NCBI RefSeq assembly: GCF_026810505.1
Contig: NZ_CP101750.1
Span: 5,079,501 to 5,143,500, forward strand
DNA from: Streptomyces sp. Je 1-369
GTDB lineage: Bacteria; Actinomycetota; Actinomycetes; Streptomycetales; Streptomycetaceae
DNA: 64,000 nt
Reading direction: 5' to 3'
Both the position numbers and the translations under genes were made by a program. Below, piece after piece: positions 33,142 through 43,941 of the stretch (the first letter of the stretch is position 1; each line of letters starts with the position of its first letter). The notes under the pieces are model-generated. The model was not told the origin of the DNA and searched no databases. It saw nothing but the letters and a program-made list of their open reading frames with translations.

Positions 33142-34200
33142 TTACGGGTGAGGCGAGCGGCTCGGGGGCCCGCCCACCGTGAACCGGAGCTCGTGCACGG
33201 AGTTCCGCGCGCCCGGCGGCGGCTGGACGCGGCCCGCCGCGTCCGTCGCGCGCGAGCGGACCGTGTGCGGGCCCGGCGCGAGCGTGCGGCGCAGGGAGAA
33301 GCCCTGCCAGGCCGGGTCGCCGCCGGGGACGTCCAGGGTGGCCGGCTCCCACGGGCCGCCGTCGAAGGACAGGTCGAGGCGGACGACCTCGGTCGTGCTC
33401 CACGTACGGCCGCGGAACGCCCACCCGGTGTAGGGCACATCGGCGTCCGGGGCAGGCGAGAGGATCTTGCTGTTGACGTCCAGTGCGCGCACCGGCTGCG
33501 GCGTGTCGTCCCCCGGGAGCGTGCGCGTGTAGAAGGTCGTCGTGAACACGTGCTCCGGGCGTTCGTCCGTCAGGACGATCCGCGTCAGCCACTTCACGGA
33601 GTTCGTGCCGAACATGCGCGGAACCACGGCCCGCAGCGGATACCCGTGCCGGACGCGCAGCGGCTCGCCGTTCATGCCGTGCGCGAGGAACACGTCACGG
33701 AGTGCGGTCTCCAGGGGGAGGTCCTTCACGTACGAGAGTCCGTCCTCGCCCTGGAAGGAGCCGGTGTCCGCGCCCTCGAAGAGCACGTGCCGGGCGGCGG
33801 GCAGCGGGCCCGCGCGGTCCAGGAGCGCGGCCAGCGGCAGGCCCGCCCACTCGATGTTCGTCACCGCGCGCGTGGGCGTGTCGGGCCGGAACGGGCTGCC
33901 GAAGCACTCGTGGACGGCGGTGAGCCGACCGGACGGCAGGGCGCGGAGCGTCGCGAGGCCCAGGCGCAGAGGGCGTTCCACCAGGCCCTCGACCGTCAGG
34001 GTCCAGGCCGCGGGGTCGATGTCGGGGAAGCCGCCGAGGTGGGTGCGGACGAAGACGTTGTCCGTCGGAGTGATGAAGTCGGGGCCGGGGGCCGGGTCCC
34101 CGTGCGAGGGGTCGCCCGGCGGCGGCGTCAGAGGAGCCGTGGACGCGGGGGTGGGGGCGGGTGGGTCGGGCGGGGTGCGCGGCGTGGTGGGTACGGTCAT
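33142..34200 (-). CDS. Molybdopterin-dependent oxidoreductase, sulfite-oxidase type
   Basis: 352 residues. A Pro-rich leader (1-40) precedes the Mo-cofactor domain with the metal-bound Cys in LTAVHECFGSPF (about 98), GLPLAALLDRAG, GYPLRAVVPRMFGTNSVKWL and a C-terminal Mo-co dimerisation domain from about 240 (GWAFRGRTWSTTEVVRLDLSFDGGPWEPATL). No Tat signal is seen, so it is probably cytoplasmic. Typical reactions are sulfite oxidation or reduction of sulfoxides. ATG at 34200 overlaps the stop of a 53-residue membrane peptide ORF as ATGA. No haem domain is nearby. Confidence 0.86.
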   Translation of the reverse strand: MTVPTTPRTPPDPPAPTPASTAPLTPPPGDPSHGDPAPGPDFITPTDNVFVRTHLGGFPDIDPAAWTLTVEGLVERPLRLGLATLRALPSGRLTAVHECFGSPFRPDTPTRAVTNIEWAGLPLAALLDRAGPLPAARHVLFEGADTGSFQGEDGLSYVKDLPLETALRDVFLAHGMNGEPLRVRHGYPLRAVVPRMFGTNSVKWLTRIVLTDERPEHVFTTTFYTRTLPGDDTPQPVRALDVNSKILSPAPDADVPYTGWAFRGRTWSTTEVVRLDLSFDGGPWEPATLDVPGGDPAWQGFSLRRTLAPGPHTVRSRATDAAGRVQPPPGARNSVHELRFTVGGPPSRSPHP

Positions 34201-34358
34201 CGGGCGGCTCCCTTTCCGGGGCCTCCGGGTACACCGGGGCCCTCGGGTTCGGCGCCGGGCTCCGCCCCACCGCGGTGCGGCGCCGCGTCGGACGCCTTCA
34301 TCGCCAGGACGAACAGGGCCAGCATGGCCAGGGACAGGGCCGTGGGCGCGATGAGCAT
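34197..34358 (-). CDS. Small single-helix membrane peptide coupled to the molybdoenzyme
   Basis: 53 codons from ATG 34358. The protein begins MLIAPTALSLAMLALFVLAMKASD, a clear membrane helix, then a Gly/Pro/Glu-rich tail GAEPGAEPEGPGVPGGPGKG. The stop overlaps the molybdoenzyme start (ATGA), which implies translational coupling. I do not recognise a family; it could anchor or mature the enzyme. The overlap and the clean hydrophobic segment support it as a real gene. Confidence 0.5.
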   Translation of the reverse strand: MLIAPTALSLAMLALFVLAMKASDAAPHRGGAEPGAEPEGPGVPGGPGKGAAR

Positions 34359-34516
34359 GACGAGAATTCCCCCCGGGTTCTCGAAGTCGTACAGACCTCG
34401 GGTCGTACAGACCTCAGATCATGCAGACCTCAGTCGTGCAAACCTCGAGATCCTAGGGGGATTTCGTCGCGTGGGCCCACTCCTTTTCCGCCCCGCGGTA
34501 CAGGGGGAGGCGCCGT

Positions 34517-35848
34517 TCAGCAGTTGCCGCGTGCCGCCTTCCCCGCGAACCGCTCCGCCAGCCACTGCGCCGCGAACGGCGACTGCGTCATCACGCCGCT
34601 GACGTGATCGCCGACCGGCACCGTGTGCCACTCCACGTTCGCCCCTCGCGCACACCAGTCCTGGCGGACCTTCTTGCCCACGGCGTACGGGATGAGCTCG
34701 TCGGCGAGCGCGTGGTACTGGTACACGGGCGCGTCCGGCCTGGCCGTGCCGACCTGGGACTCGGTCAGGCGCTGCTTCCAGTCGGGCTGTTCGAGGGGGT
34801 TCTTCGTGGTCATGGACGCGATCGTCTTGAACGCGCCGAGCACCGAGCCGTCCGCGACGCAGGAGTTGCGCAGGGCGCCGATGAGCTTCTTGCCCCGGGG
34901 GTTGAGGTAGGAGTCGAGCTTCAGCTCGGGGAAGGCCGCGTTCTGGCCGATCGCCGCCATGAAGATCAGGCCCGAGCCGTACAGGCCGTCGTTGAACTTC
35001 GCGACCCTCAGCAGGTCACCGGGTACGCCGCCGGTCGCCGTGCCCTTGACGTCGAGCTCGGGAGCGTACGAGCCGTGCAGCTCGGCCGCCCACGACGAGG
35101 CCTGGCCGCCCTGCGAGTAGCCCATGATGCCGACCGGCGTGTCCTCGCCGAGGCCCGCCTCGGGCAGCCGGATCGCGGCGCGGGCCGCGTCCAGCACGGC
35201 CTGGCCCTCGGCGCGGCCCACCGTGTACGTGTGGTCGCCGGGTGTGCCGAGCCCTTCGTAGTCGGTGACGGCCACCGCCCAGCCGCGCAGGGTGAGCTGC
35301 TGGATGAGGTTGCCCTCCACCGTGGTGCCCTTGGGGAAGCCCGCGCTGGGAGCGCAGTGGTCGCCGACGCCGACGGTTCCCACGGCGTACGTGATCAGGG
35401 GGCGGGGGCCCTTCCTGCCGTCCTGCGGCACGATGACCGTGCCGGAGACGGTGTTCGGCTCGCCCTTGGCCGTGGTCGAGCGGTAGTGGATCTTCCAGGC
35501 CTTGGTGTTGGTCGCCTGCCCGGGGAGCGGGTGGAAGCTGCTGGGCTCGGAGGTCACGATGTCGCCGGGGGAGTCGGCGGTCGCGGGGGCTGTGGGGGCT
35601 GCGGGGGCTGGAGGGGTGGCTGGGGTCGCGGCGTTCACGGTGTTCGCGGCGGGCGCGATGGTCATTGCGTCCATTGCGTCCGCTGCGTCCATTGCGTCCG
35701 CTGCATCCGCCGCGTTCGCGGTGACCGCGGGGGTGCCGGTGGGTGCGGCGGGGTGTCCCGCGGCGTGTGCCGCGGTGAGCGGGGTGATGGCCGACAGGCC
35801 GAGCGCGGCCACCACGGCCCACGCTCTGGCGCTGGTACGTGTGTGCAT
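34517..35848 (-). CDS. Secreted lipase (LIP family)
   Basis: 443 residues. Signal peptide VAALGLSAITPLTAAHA, then a low-complexity AADAADAMDAADAMDAMT linker coded by a triplet-rich DNA repeat. Catalytic residues: nucleophile in IMGYSQGGQA (about Ser 243), Asp in HALADELIPYA and His in VPVGDHVSG. It resembles secretory lipases of the LIP domain family, hydrolysing triacylglycerols or esters outside the cell. ATG at 35848. No partner chaperone is nearby. Cys near the ends (DHCAPS, NSCVADG, DWCARG, GNC) suggest two disulphides. Confidence 0.86.
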   Translation of the reverse strand: MHTRTSARAWAVVAALGLSAITPLTAAHAAGHPAAPTGTPAVTANAADAADAMDAADAMDAMTIAPAANTVNAATPATPPAPAAPTAPATADSPGDIVTSEPSSFHPLPGQATNTKAWKIHYRSTTAKGEPNTVSGTVIVPQDGRKGPRPLITYAVGTVGVGDHCAPSAGFPKGTTVEGNLIQQLTLRGWAVAVTDYEGLGTPGDHTYTVGRAEGQAVLDAARAAIRLPEAGLGEDTPVGIMGYSQGGQASSWAAELHGSYAPELDVKGTATGGVPGDLLRVAKFNDGLYGSGLIFMAAIGQNAAFPELKLDSYLNPRGKKLIGALRNSCVADGSVLGAFKTIASMTTKNPLEQPDWKQRLTESQVGTARPDAPVYQYHALADELIPYAVGKKVRQDWCARGANVEWHTVPVGDHVSGVMTQSPFAAQWLAERFAGKAARGNC

Positions 35849-36021
35849 GCGGCTCTCCCGACTTTCCTCAGGGGCAGGGGTGTTCTGTCAACGACCGTAG
35901 AGACCGGCGGGTAATCGCCGGGATGACCGGGACGCTCACCTTCGTTGACCTCGGCTCGCAGGTATCCAGACCACCGTCTCGGCGCTACGTTCCCAGAGGG
36001 GGAGCCGCGCGGCTCGGAGCG

Positions 36022-36270
36022 ATGGGGGTGTGGCGCATGCTCGATGACGCCATGGCAGCACTGGCGGAGGGCGACCCGGGTCGGCGGCTGCGCGGCGACG
36101 AGCGGATCTCCTGGCGCACCCGCTTCGGGATCGCCCTGGACGATGTGGACGACGGCGTGCGCCGGGCGTACACCGACGGGCTGCGGGAGCTCGTACGGGA
36201 GCTGCGGCCCGCCCTCGCGCCCAGCGGTCCGCCCGCGCGGGTTCGGTCGCGTACCGCACACAGGTGCTGA
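36022..36270 (+). CDS. Small hypothetical protein
   Basis: 82 codons from ATG 36022: VWRMLDDAMAALAEGDP, RRLRGDERISWRTRFGIALDDVDDGVRRAY, then TDGLRELVRELRPAL and a Pro/Arg-rich end. Regularly spaced hydrophobic residues suggest helices. No family recognised. It lies 142 bp before the TPR gene in the same direction and could be co-transcribed. The frame is open upstream to 35839 but lacks a start with a ribosome site. Real coding is likely from composition and codon bias but not certain. Confidence 0.5.
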   Translation: MGVWRMLDDAMAALAEGDPGRRLRGDERISWRTRFGIALDDVDDGVRRAYTDGLRELVRELRPALAPSGPPARVRSRTAHRC

Positions 36271-36411
36271 CGGGGGAGCGCGAGGACAGCGGCGACGGCG
36301 TGCCCCAACCCGCGCCGCCAGCCCGTACCCCAACCCGCGCCGCCAGCCCGTCCGCCGGAAGCAGGACCCCCCCGGACTCTCCGACCCTCCGACCCCGAAA
36401 GGAGAACCGCC

Positions 36412-37260
36412 ATGCCTGAAGAGACCAGTCAGTCGCGGCCCGCCCGCCTGGAGCAGGCCCTCGCCTGCTTCTACGAGGCGCGCGGCCTGACCGACCCCCA
36501 GGAGTCACCGGGCGTCTACGGCATCATCCTGCACGACATCGCCGACACCTACCGCGACGCCCGCGACCTCAAGGAGTCCGTCGAGTACTTCCGGCAGGCC
36601 GTCTCGTACAAGCAGCAGGCCGACAATCCGAGCGACCTCGCCACGACGATGACGGCGCTCGCCAACACGCTGGTCGCGTTGGGGGAGCGGACCGAGGCGC
36701 GGGACGTCCTGGAGCAGCTCGCCGCGGAGGTCCCGAAGATCGGGGACGCCGAGCGGCGCGCGGCCGTCCTGCACAACATGGCCCTCACCCACGAGGAGCT
36801 GGGCCGCATGGGAGTCGAGGGCGCCTACGCCGACGCGGTGGCCGGCTACCAGGCGGTGCTCGCCCTGGTCGACGGCGACTCCGACCCCGGCTGGTACGCG
36901 TCCGTGCTCAAGGACATGGGGGACGTCTACGACGCGCAGGACCTGCTGCCGCAGGCCCACGCCGCGTACGAGGAGGCCGTGCGCCACACCCGCCGCATCG
37001 AGTCCACGTCCGCCTCGCTGATCACCGTGCTGATCGCCCTCGGCCGTACCAGCAGGCGGCTCGGCAAGCAGGAGGGGGAGACGACGGTGTCCGGCGACGG
37101 CGCGGCGGTCAACGGCGCGCGCTTCGAGGTCGCGAGGCCTCAGCCGCGCGAGGCCTCCTCGGCGACCCCGGCGGAAACCCCGTCGGACGCGCCCCCGCCG
37201 CCGGACGGCCCGCCGGACAGTCCCCCGGGCGGCCCGCCTCCGGGCGACGACGAGTCGTAG
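36412..37260 (+). CDS. Tetratricopeptide-repeat protein
   Basis: 282 residues. About five TPR-like helix pairs: LEQALACFYEARGL, VYGIILHDIADTYRDARDLKESVEYFRQAV, DLATTMTALANTLVALGERTEARDVLEQL, AVLHNMALTHEELG and YASVLKDMGDVYDAQDLLPQAHAAYEEAV. TPRs serve protein binding, so it may be an adaptor or a non-catalytic regulator. The last 45 residues (from about 238) are a Pro/Gly-rich tail that overlaps the opposite AraC gene by 121 bp. ATG at 36412 with AAAGGAG upstream. No enzymatic role visible. Confidence 0.82.
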   Translation: MPEETSQSRPARLEQALACFYEARGLTDPQESPGVYGIILHDIADTYRDARDLKESVEYFRQAVSYKQQADNPSDLATTMTALANTLVALGERTEARDVLEQLAAEVPKIGDAERRAAVLHNMALTHEELGRMGVEGAYADAVAGYQAVLALVDGDSDPGWYASVLKDMGDVYDAQDLLPQAHAAYEEAVRHTRRIESTSASLITVLIALGRTSRRLGKQEGETTVSGDGAAVNGARFEVARPQPREASSATPAETPSDAPPPPDGPPDSPPGGPPPGDDES

Positions 37261-38279
37261 GGAGGGACCCCCGCCGGGCGTTCCGTCTCCGTGCGGTACG
37301 CGCCCGGCGTCGTCCCCGTCCACCGCCGGAACGCCCGGTGGAACGCCGTGTCCTCGGAGAAGCCGAGCCGGGCCGCGAGCTCCGCGATCGGCTCGTGGCC
37401 CTCCACCAGACCGGCGATCGCCGCGTCGCGCCGCACCGCGTCCTTCAGCTGCTGGTACGACGTGGACTCCTGGGCGAGCCTGCGGCGCAGCGTCGCCGGG
37501 CTCACCGCGAGCCGCGCCGCGATCTCGCCGAGGGAGGGGAGCCGGGGCGAGGAGCGCAGGGCCCGGGCGAGGACGCGGCGCACCTGTTCGGCGACGGTCG
37601 TGCCGTACTCGCGGCGGCTGAGGAGTTCGAAGGGGGCCCGGCGCAGCATCTCGTCCAGCGCGTCCTCGTCCCTGACGAGCGGCGCGTCGAGCCAGTGCGG
37701 ATCGAAGCCCGCGCCGGTCCGCTCGGCACCGAACCGCACGGGGCACCCGAAGAGCAGCTCGTACTCGTCCTTGTGCGGGGGCGGCGGGTGCCCGAACTCG
37801 GCCCAGCGGAGTGGGATGCGACGCCCGATGAGCCAGCTGCACAGCCGGTGCCAGATGATGACGAGGCACTCGGCGAGGAAGTAGTCCTGTTCGAGATCGT
37901 TGCGTACGCCGAACACCGCGTCGCCGCCGCGCCGTTCGAGGGCGAGGTCGGGCCCGCCGGGGAAGAGACCGTAGAACGTGGTGCCCCGCTCCACGGCCGC
38001 GCCGAGATCACGGCAGCCCAGCGCCGCCTGGCACATCATCGCGAACGTCCCCGGCCTGCTGACGGCGGAGCCGAGGCCCAGGAACTCGTCCTGCGTCGCG
38101 CGGTACAGCTCGCGGAAGAGCCGGGCGAACTGGGGCGCCGTGACCCGGGCCCGGTCGTCCCCGAGCAGGAGCGGCGGTATCTGCGCTCCGCGCAGCAGCG
38201 GCACCGTGTCCACGCCGTGCCGCTCGGCGCCGCGCAGCACGGCCCGTACGTGGTGCACAGTGATCGTCCGCCTGGCCAT
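37140..38279 (-). CDS. AraC family regulator (OruR/ArgR-like architecture)
   Basis: 379 residues. An N-terminal AraC arabinose-binding-like (DUF4097-free, Arabinose_bd type) domain of about 200 residues begins ITVHHVRAVLRGAERHGVDTVPLLRGAQIPP; the C-terminal double helix-turn-helix is LPSLGEIAARLAVSPATLRRRLAQESTSYQQLKDAVRR and ELAARLGFSEDTAFHRAFRRWTGTTPGAYR. This layout is common for regulators of catabolic or amino-acid genes. The C-terminal 50 residues after the second HTH are a Gly/Ser/Pro tail (GGGPPGGLSGGPSGGGG) overlapping the TPR gene. ATG at 38279. Its target is unknown; nothing in the gap points to one. Confidence 0.86.
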   Translation of the reverse strand: MARRTITVHHVRAVLRGAERHGVDTVPLLRGAQIPPLLLGDDRARVTAPQFARLFRELYRATQDEFLGLGSAVSRPGTFAMMCQAALGCRDLGAAVERGTTFYGLFPGGPDLALERRGGDAVFGVRNDLEQDYFLAECLVIIWHRLCSWLIGRRIPLRWAEFGHPPPPHKDEYELLFGCPVRFGAERTGAGFDPHWLDAPLVRDEDALDEMLRRAPFELLSRREYGTTVAEQVRRVLARALRSSPRLPSLGEIAARLAVSPATLRRRLAQESTSYQQLKDAVRRDAAIAGLVEGHEPIAELAARLGFSEDTAFHRAFRRWTGTTPGAYRTETERPAGVPPYDSSSPGGGPPGGLSGGPSGGGGASDGVSAGVAEEASRG

Positions 38280-38422
38280 GACACGACGTTAGCGCCGGGA
38301 AGGTTGACCCAAAACACCGCGTGACAGCCCATCAGAAGCGGCTGGCGTTCGCGATGTCCGACCCGCACGGCCAAGACGCCACATGTGCTTCTTTCTGTTT
38401 CCATCGACGGAAGGTCACAGAT

Positions 38423-38740
38423 ATGTCCGGCATCAACACGGCCGGCGCGACCGCCAAGGACTACCCGCGCCTGCGCGAGCCGGACGGCAGCCTGCACCAG
38501 GAGTGGATCATCCGCCGCGTGCACGGCAGCGGCCAGGTCGCCCACGACGCGGACAGCTACGCGCTGCTCCCGCGCGTCCATCCCGAGTACGCGCTCGGCC
38601 CGCAGAACAACTACGTGTCGAACAACGTGTACGTGGTGCCGACGTCCATGTGGGGCGGCCCGCCCTCGATCTCGCAGTACTGGAAGCCGGTCTTCAGGGG
38701 CGAGAAGAGGGACCTGCCCACCAACGGCGGCATCGCCTGA
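38423..38740 (+). CDS. Hypothetical protein, 105 residues
   Basis: ATG at 38423 (MSGINTAGATAKDYPRL). The protein has Tyr, Trp and Pro in a regular pattern (EWIIRRVHGSG, HPEYALGPQNNYVSNNVYVVPTSMWGGPPSISQYW) that looks like a small beta-rich domain. No signal or membrane helix. I do not recognise the family. It stands alone between the AraC gene and FadD, upstream gap 143 bp with no clear operator. Composition and the strong start support it as real. Confidence 0.75.
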   Translation: MSGINTAGATAKDYPRLREPDGSLHQEWIIRRVHGSGQVAHDADSYALLPRVHPEYALGPQNNYVSNNVYVVPTSMWGGPPSISQYWKPVFRGEKRDLPTNGGIA

Positions 38741-38829
38741 CCCCCGGCCGGGCGAGGCCCGGCCCGCGCTGAGCGCCCCGGCCAGTGGTGCTGACGTTCC
38801 GCGTCATCCCCGCGGCCGGGCGGGCTCCT

Positions 38830-38842
38830 TAGCGTCGTACGC
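38830..38842 (+). promoter_or_regulatory. Leaderless -10 element of the FadD gene
   Basis: TAGCGT at 38830-38835 ends exactly 7 nt before the ATG, and there is no ribosome-binding site, the layout of leaderless actinobacterial promoters (TAnnnT, N7, start). Confidence 0.5.
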
Positions 38843-40615
38843 ATGCAGCAGACGCGGAAGGACCCCGTAGAGCCGCCCGAACTGCCCGGCACCCTGGCGC
38901 TCCTCGCGGAGTGGGCGGCGGAGCGCCACGCCGGACTGCCCGCCCTGCGCTTCCGGCGCGACGACGGTGAGTGGGCCGGGATGTCGTACGCGGAACTCCG
39001 CGACGCCACACGCCGGGTGGGCCGGGCGCTGCTCGCGCTCGGGGTCGGCCCTGGCGGCCGCGTCGCGGTCCTCGCCGAGACGCGCCCCGAGTGGACCTGC
39101 ACGCACTTCGGTGTCCTCGCGGCGGGCGCCGTCGTGGTGCCGGTCTATCCGACGGCCGGTGACGACGAGGTCGCGTGGGTCCTGTCGGACTCGGGCGCGG
39201 AGGTCGTGATCTGCGAGGACGCGGCCCGGGCGGCGAAGGTGGAGCGGCTGCGGGACCGGCTGCCCGGCCTGCGGCGCGTGCTCCTCATGACGGAGATGCC
39301 CGGCGAACTCGGCACGCGGACCGCCCTGTTGCAGCGCGCGTCCGCGTGCCGCGCCACGGACCTCGCGACCATCATCTACACGTCGGGCACCACGGGCCCG
39401 CCCAAGGGCTGTCTGCTCACGCACGGCAACCTGCTGGCCGTGCAGGCCGCCACCGTGCCGCTCGTGGACGGCGGCCCCGGCGAGTCCACGTACCTCTATC
39501 TGCCGCTCGCCCACCTCCTCGCCCAGCTCATCGAGTTCACGACGCTCATCGCGGGCGGCACGCTCACCTACTTCGGCGGCCGCATCGAGGACGTCGTCTC
39601 CGAACTCGCCGAGGCGCGGCCCACACATCTGCCGTCCGTGCCGCGGCTGTTCGAGAAGGTGCGGTCCGTGGTGCTGTCGCTCGCGGAGGCGGAGGAAGGT
39701 GGCCGCGAGCGGTTCGAGGAGGCCGTCCGCATCGGGGTCCTCGCCGCCGACGGTGAGCTGCCCGACGAGTTGCGGGACGCGTACGAAGCGGCCGACAAGG
39801 CGCTCTACGGCCTGATCAGGCAGGCGCTGGGCGGCCGCGTCCGGTGGGCGCTGACGGGCGGCGCGCCCATCGCGCCCGACACCGTCGACTTCCTGCGGGC
39901 CTGCGGCATCGCGGTCTACGAGGGATACGGGATGACGGAGTCCGCGGGCGTCCTCACCCTCAACCACCCGGGGGCGGTCCGGTACGGGACCGTCGGCCGC
40001 CCCGTCGACGGCGTCGAGCTCCGCATCGCCGAGGACGGGGAGGTCCTGGCCCGCGGCGCCATGGTCTTCCACGGCTACCACAACGACCCCGGGGCCACCC
40101 GCGACGTCCTGGACGCCGGGGGATGGCTGCACACGGGCGACCTGGGGGCGGTCGACGACGACGGGTTCCTCACGATCACGGGCCGCAAGAAGGACCTCAT
40201 CATCACCTCCGGCGGCAAGAACCTCACCCCGTCCCTGACCGAACTGGCCATCCAGACGTCACGGTTCGTCTCCCGCGCCGTGATGGTCGGCGACCACCGG
40301 CCCTACCCGGTCGCACTCGTCACCCTGGACGCGGAGGAGGTCACGGGGTGGGCGGCCCGGGAGGGCGTGACGCTGACCGTCCCCGCCGCCCGCGACCCGC
40401 GCGTGCGCGCCCTGGTCCAGGAGGCCGTGGACGCCGCCAACGCCACGGCCTCGCGACCGGCCCGCATCCGCGGCTTCACCGTCCTGGACGAGGACTTCAC
40501 GGTGGAGGGCGGCCTGCTCACACCGAGCCTGAAGGTACGCAGGAAGGCGGTGACGGAGCGGTACGCGGAGGCGGTGGAGGAGTTGTACGAACGGGGCCCG
40601 GCCGCCAGGCTCTAA
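38843..40615 (+). CDS. Long-chain fatty-acid-CoA ligase (FadD15-like)
   Basis: 590 residues of the adenylate-forming superfamily. Core AMP motif TIIYTSGTTGPPKGCLLTHGN (about 175-195, given in part), YEGYGMTESAGVLTLNHP, LHTGDLGAVDDDGFLTITGRKKDLIITSGGKNLTPS near the C-terminal hinge, and a final catalytic-Lys region. It activates fatty acids to acyl-AMP then acyl-CoA. The N terminus begins without a ribosome site; the -10 TAGCGT lies 7 nt before the ATG. It faces the azl genes head-to-tail with a 3-bp gap to azlD stop. No neighbouring beta-oxidation genes, so broad housekeeping use is likely. Confidence 0.91.
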   Translation: MQQTRKDPVEPPELPGTLALLAEWAAERHAGLPALRFRRDDGEWAGMSYAELRDATRRVGRALLALGVGPGGRVAVLAETRPEWTCTHFGVLAAGAVVVPVYPTAGDDEVAWVLSDSGAEVVICEDAARAAKVERLRDRLPGLRRVLLMTEMPGELGTRTALLQRASACRATDLATIIYTSGTTGPPKGCLLTHGNLLAVQAATVPLVDGGPGESTYLYLPLAHLLAQLIEFTTLIAGGTLTYFGGRIEDVVSELAEARPTHLPSVPRLFEKVRSVVLSLAEAEEGGRERFEEAVRIGVLAADGELPDELRDAYEAADKALYGLIRQALGGRVRWALTGGAPIAPDTVDFLRACGIAVYEGYGMTESAGVLTLNHPGAVRYGTVGRPVDGVELRIAEDGEVLARGAMVFHGYHNDPGATRDVLDAGGWLHTGDLGAVDDDGFLTITGRKKDLIITSGGKNLTPSLTELAIQTSRFVSRAVMVGDHRPYPVALVTLDAEEVTGWAAREGVTLTVPAARDPRVRALVQEAVDAANATASRPARIRGFTVLDEDFTVEGGLLTPSLKVRRKAVTERYAEAVEELYERGPAARL

Positions 40616-40618
40616 GGG

Positions 40619-40933
40619 CTACCGCACCCCGGCCAGCCGCAGCAGCGCCGTCGTCGCCGCCGCGCCCACCACGACCACGGCGAACGGTGCCCTGCGCCAG
40701 GCGAGCACCCCGCCCGCCAGCACCCCGGCGGGCCTCGCCCACCCCGCGAAGCCCTGCCCCTCGGTGAGCGCACCGGTGGCGAGTAGCGCGACGAGCAGCA
40801 CGGTGGCGCCCACGGCCAGCATCTCCTGGACGCGGGCGGGGAGTTCGACGCGGCCGTGCAGGACGGGTCCGGCGAGCCGGAAGACGTACGTTCCGGCGGC
40901 CAGGGCGAGGACGCAGGCGAGCGTGGCGTTCAT
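40619..40933 (-). CDS. azlD: Branched-chain amino acid exporter subunit AzlD
   Basis: 104 residues with four hydrophobic helices, starting VLALAAGTYVFRLAGPVL, the AzlD signature, and ending with a helix AVVVVGAAATTALLRLAG. AzlC and AzlD act together in the export of branched-chain amino acids and analogues. ATG at 40933 overlaps the azlC stop as ATGA, so the pair is translationally coupled. Controlled with azlC by the divergent XRE-cupin regulator. Confidence 0.88.
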   Translation of the reverse strand: MNATLACVLALAAGTYVFRLAGPVLHGRVELPARVQEMLAVGATVLLVALLATGALTEGQGFAGWARPAGVLAGGVLAWRRAPFAVVVVGAAATTALLRLAGVR

Positions 40934-41703
40934 GAGGCGCTCCTCGAAGAGGCGGTACGGGGACGGCGGGGGCGTCGGGGTCCGCGGCGGGCCGCGAGCA
41001 GGCCGAGGAGGGCGAGGAGCACGGGCACCCCCGCGGGCAGCAGCGGCGCGGCGAGCACCGCGATGACCGCCCCGGCCGCCGAGGCCCGCCGTGCCGCGTT
41101 GTCGCCGCGCAGGGCGGGCAGCACCAGCGCGAGCAGCACCGCGGGGAACGCGGCGTCGAGCCCGAACCGGTCGGTGTCGCCGAGCGCGGATCCGGCGAGG
41201 GCGCCCGCGAGCACGGAGAGGTTCCACGCGACGAACAGTCCGGCGCCGGATATCCAGAAGGCCGCCGTGCGCTGTCTGCGGCCCTCCTGGGCGAGGACGA
41301 ACGCGGCGGTCTCGTCGGTGACGAGGTGCGCGCCGATGAGACGCGCGGTCCAGGACCGGCCGAGGTCGTCGGCGAGGGCGAGGCTGAACGCGGCCGTACG
41401 GGAGTTGAGCAGCAGGCCGGTCGCCGCGGCCGCGACGGGGCCGCCGCCCGCGGTGAGGACGCCGACCGCGCTGAACTGGGCGGACCCCGCGTACACGAGC
41501 AGCGACATGAGGACGGGCACCCACACGGGTAGCCCGCCGCCGACGGCGATGGCGCCGAAGGAGACGCCGACGACGGCGTCGGCGAGCCAGACGAGCGCGA
41601 TGTCGCGCAGGACGCCGGGCGGAAGGTCGGCGAAGCGGACGAGGCCGGTGGCACTCTCGTCCGTTCGGCAGGGCGGGTCGTCTGTTCGGTGTGGCGAACG
41701 CAT
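40930..41703 (-). CDS. azlC: Branched-chain amino acid exporter subunit AzlC
   Basis: 257 residues, about six to seven helices: ALVWLADAVVGVSFGAIAVGGGLPVWVPVLMSLLVYAGSAQFSAVGVL in sections, the AzlC hallmark YAGSAQF, and GAHLVTDETAAF. The N-terminal 25 residues are hydrophilic. It is the main transport subunit with AzlD. ATG at 41703; one GTTCG-N6-CGAAC palindrome (41684-41699) lies inside the first codons and another (41732-41747) in the promoter, so tight repression by the neighbouring regulator is likely. Confidence 0.9.
   Translation of the reverse strand: MRSPHRTDDPPCRTDESATGLVRFADLPPGVLRDIALVWLADAVVGVSFGAIAVGGGLPVWVPVLMSLLVYAGSAQFSAVGVLTAGGGPVAAAATGLLLNSRTAAFSLALADDLGRSWTARLIGAHLVTDETAAFVLAQEGRRQRTAAFWISGAGLFVAWNLSVLAGALAGSALGDTDRFGLDAAFPAVLLALVLPALRGDNAARRASAAGAVIAVLAAPLLPAGVPVLLALLGLLAARRGPRRPRRPRTASSRSAS
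41684..41699. promoter_or_regulatory. Azl operator 1
   Basis: GTTCG-GTGTGG-CGAAC, a perfect 5-bp-arm inverted repeat covering the start of azlC. An identical arrangement 48 bp away (41732-41747) makes binding by the divergent XRE-cupin regulator probable. A further half site GTTCG is at 41663. Confidence 0.65.
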
Positions 41704-41731
41704 GCGTCGTAGGATGGGCGGAGAGGATCGC

Positions 41732-41747
41732 GTTCGTCAAGGCGAAC
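41732..41747. promoter_or_regulatory. Azl operator 2
   Basis: GTTCG-TCAAGG-CGAAC, second perfect copy, in the 96-bp divergent gap between azlC and the regulator. Confidence 0.65.
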
Positions 41748-41799
41748 GATCGGTCCCCTGTACCGAACGCACGGGGTGGCAGGCGAGGAGAAGCACACA

Positions 41800-43936
<2,137 letters not shown>

Positions 43937-43941
43937 GCGGC

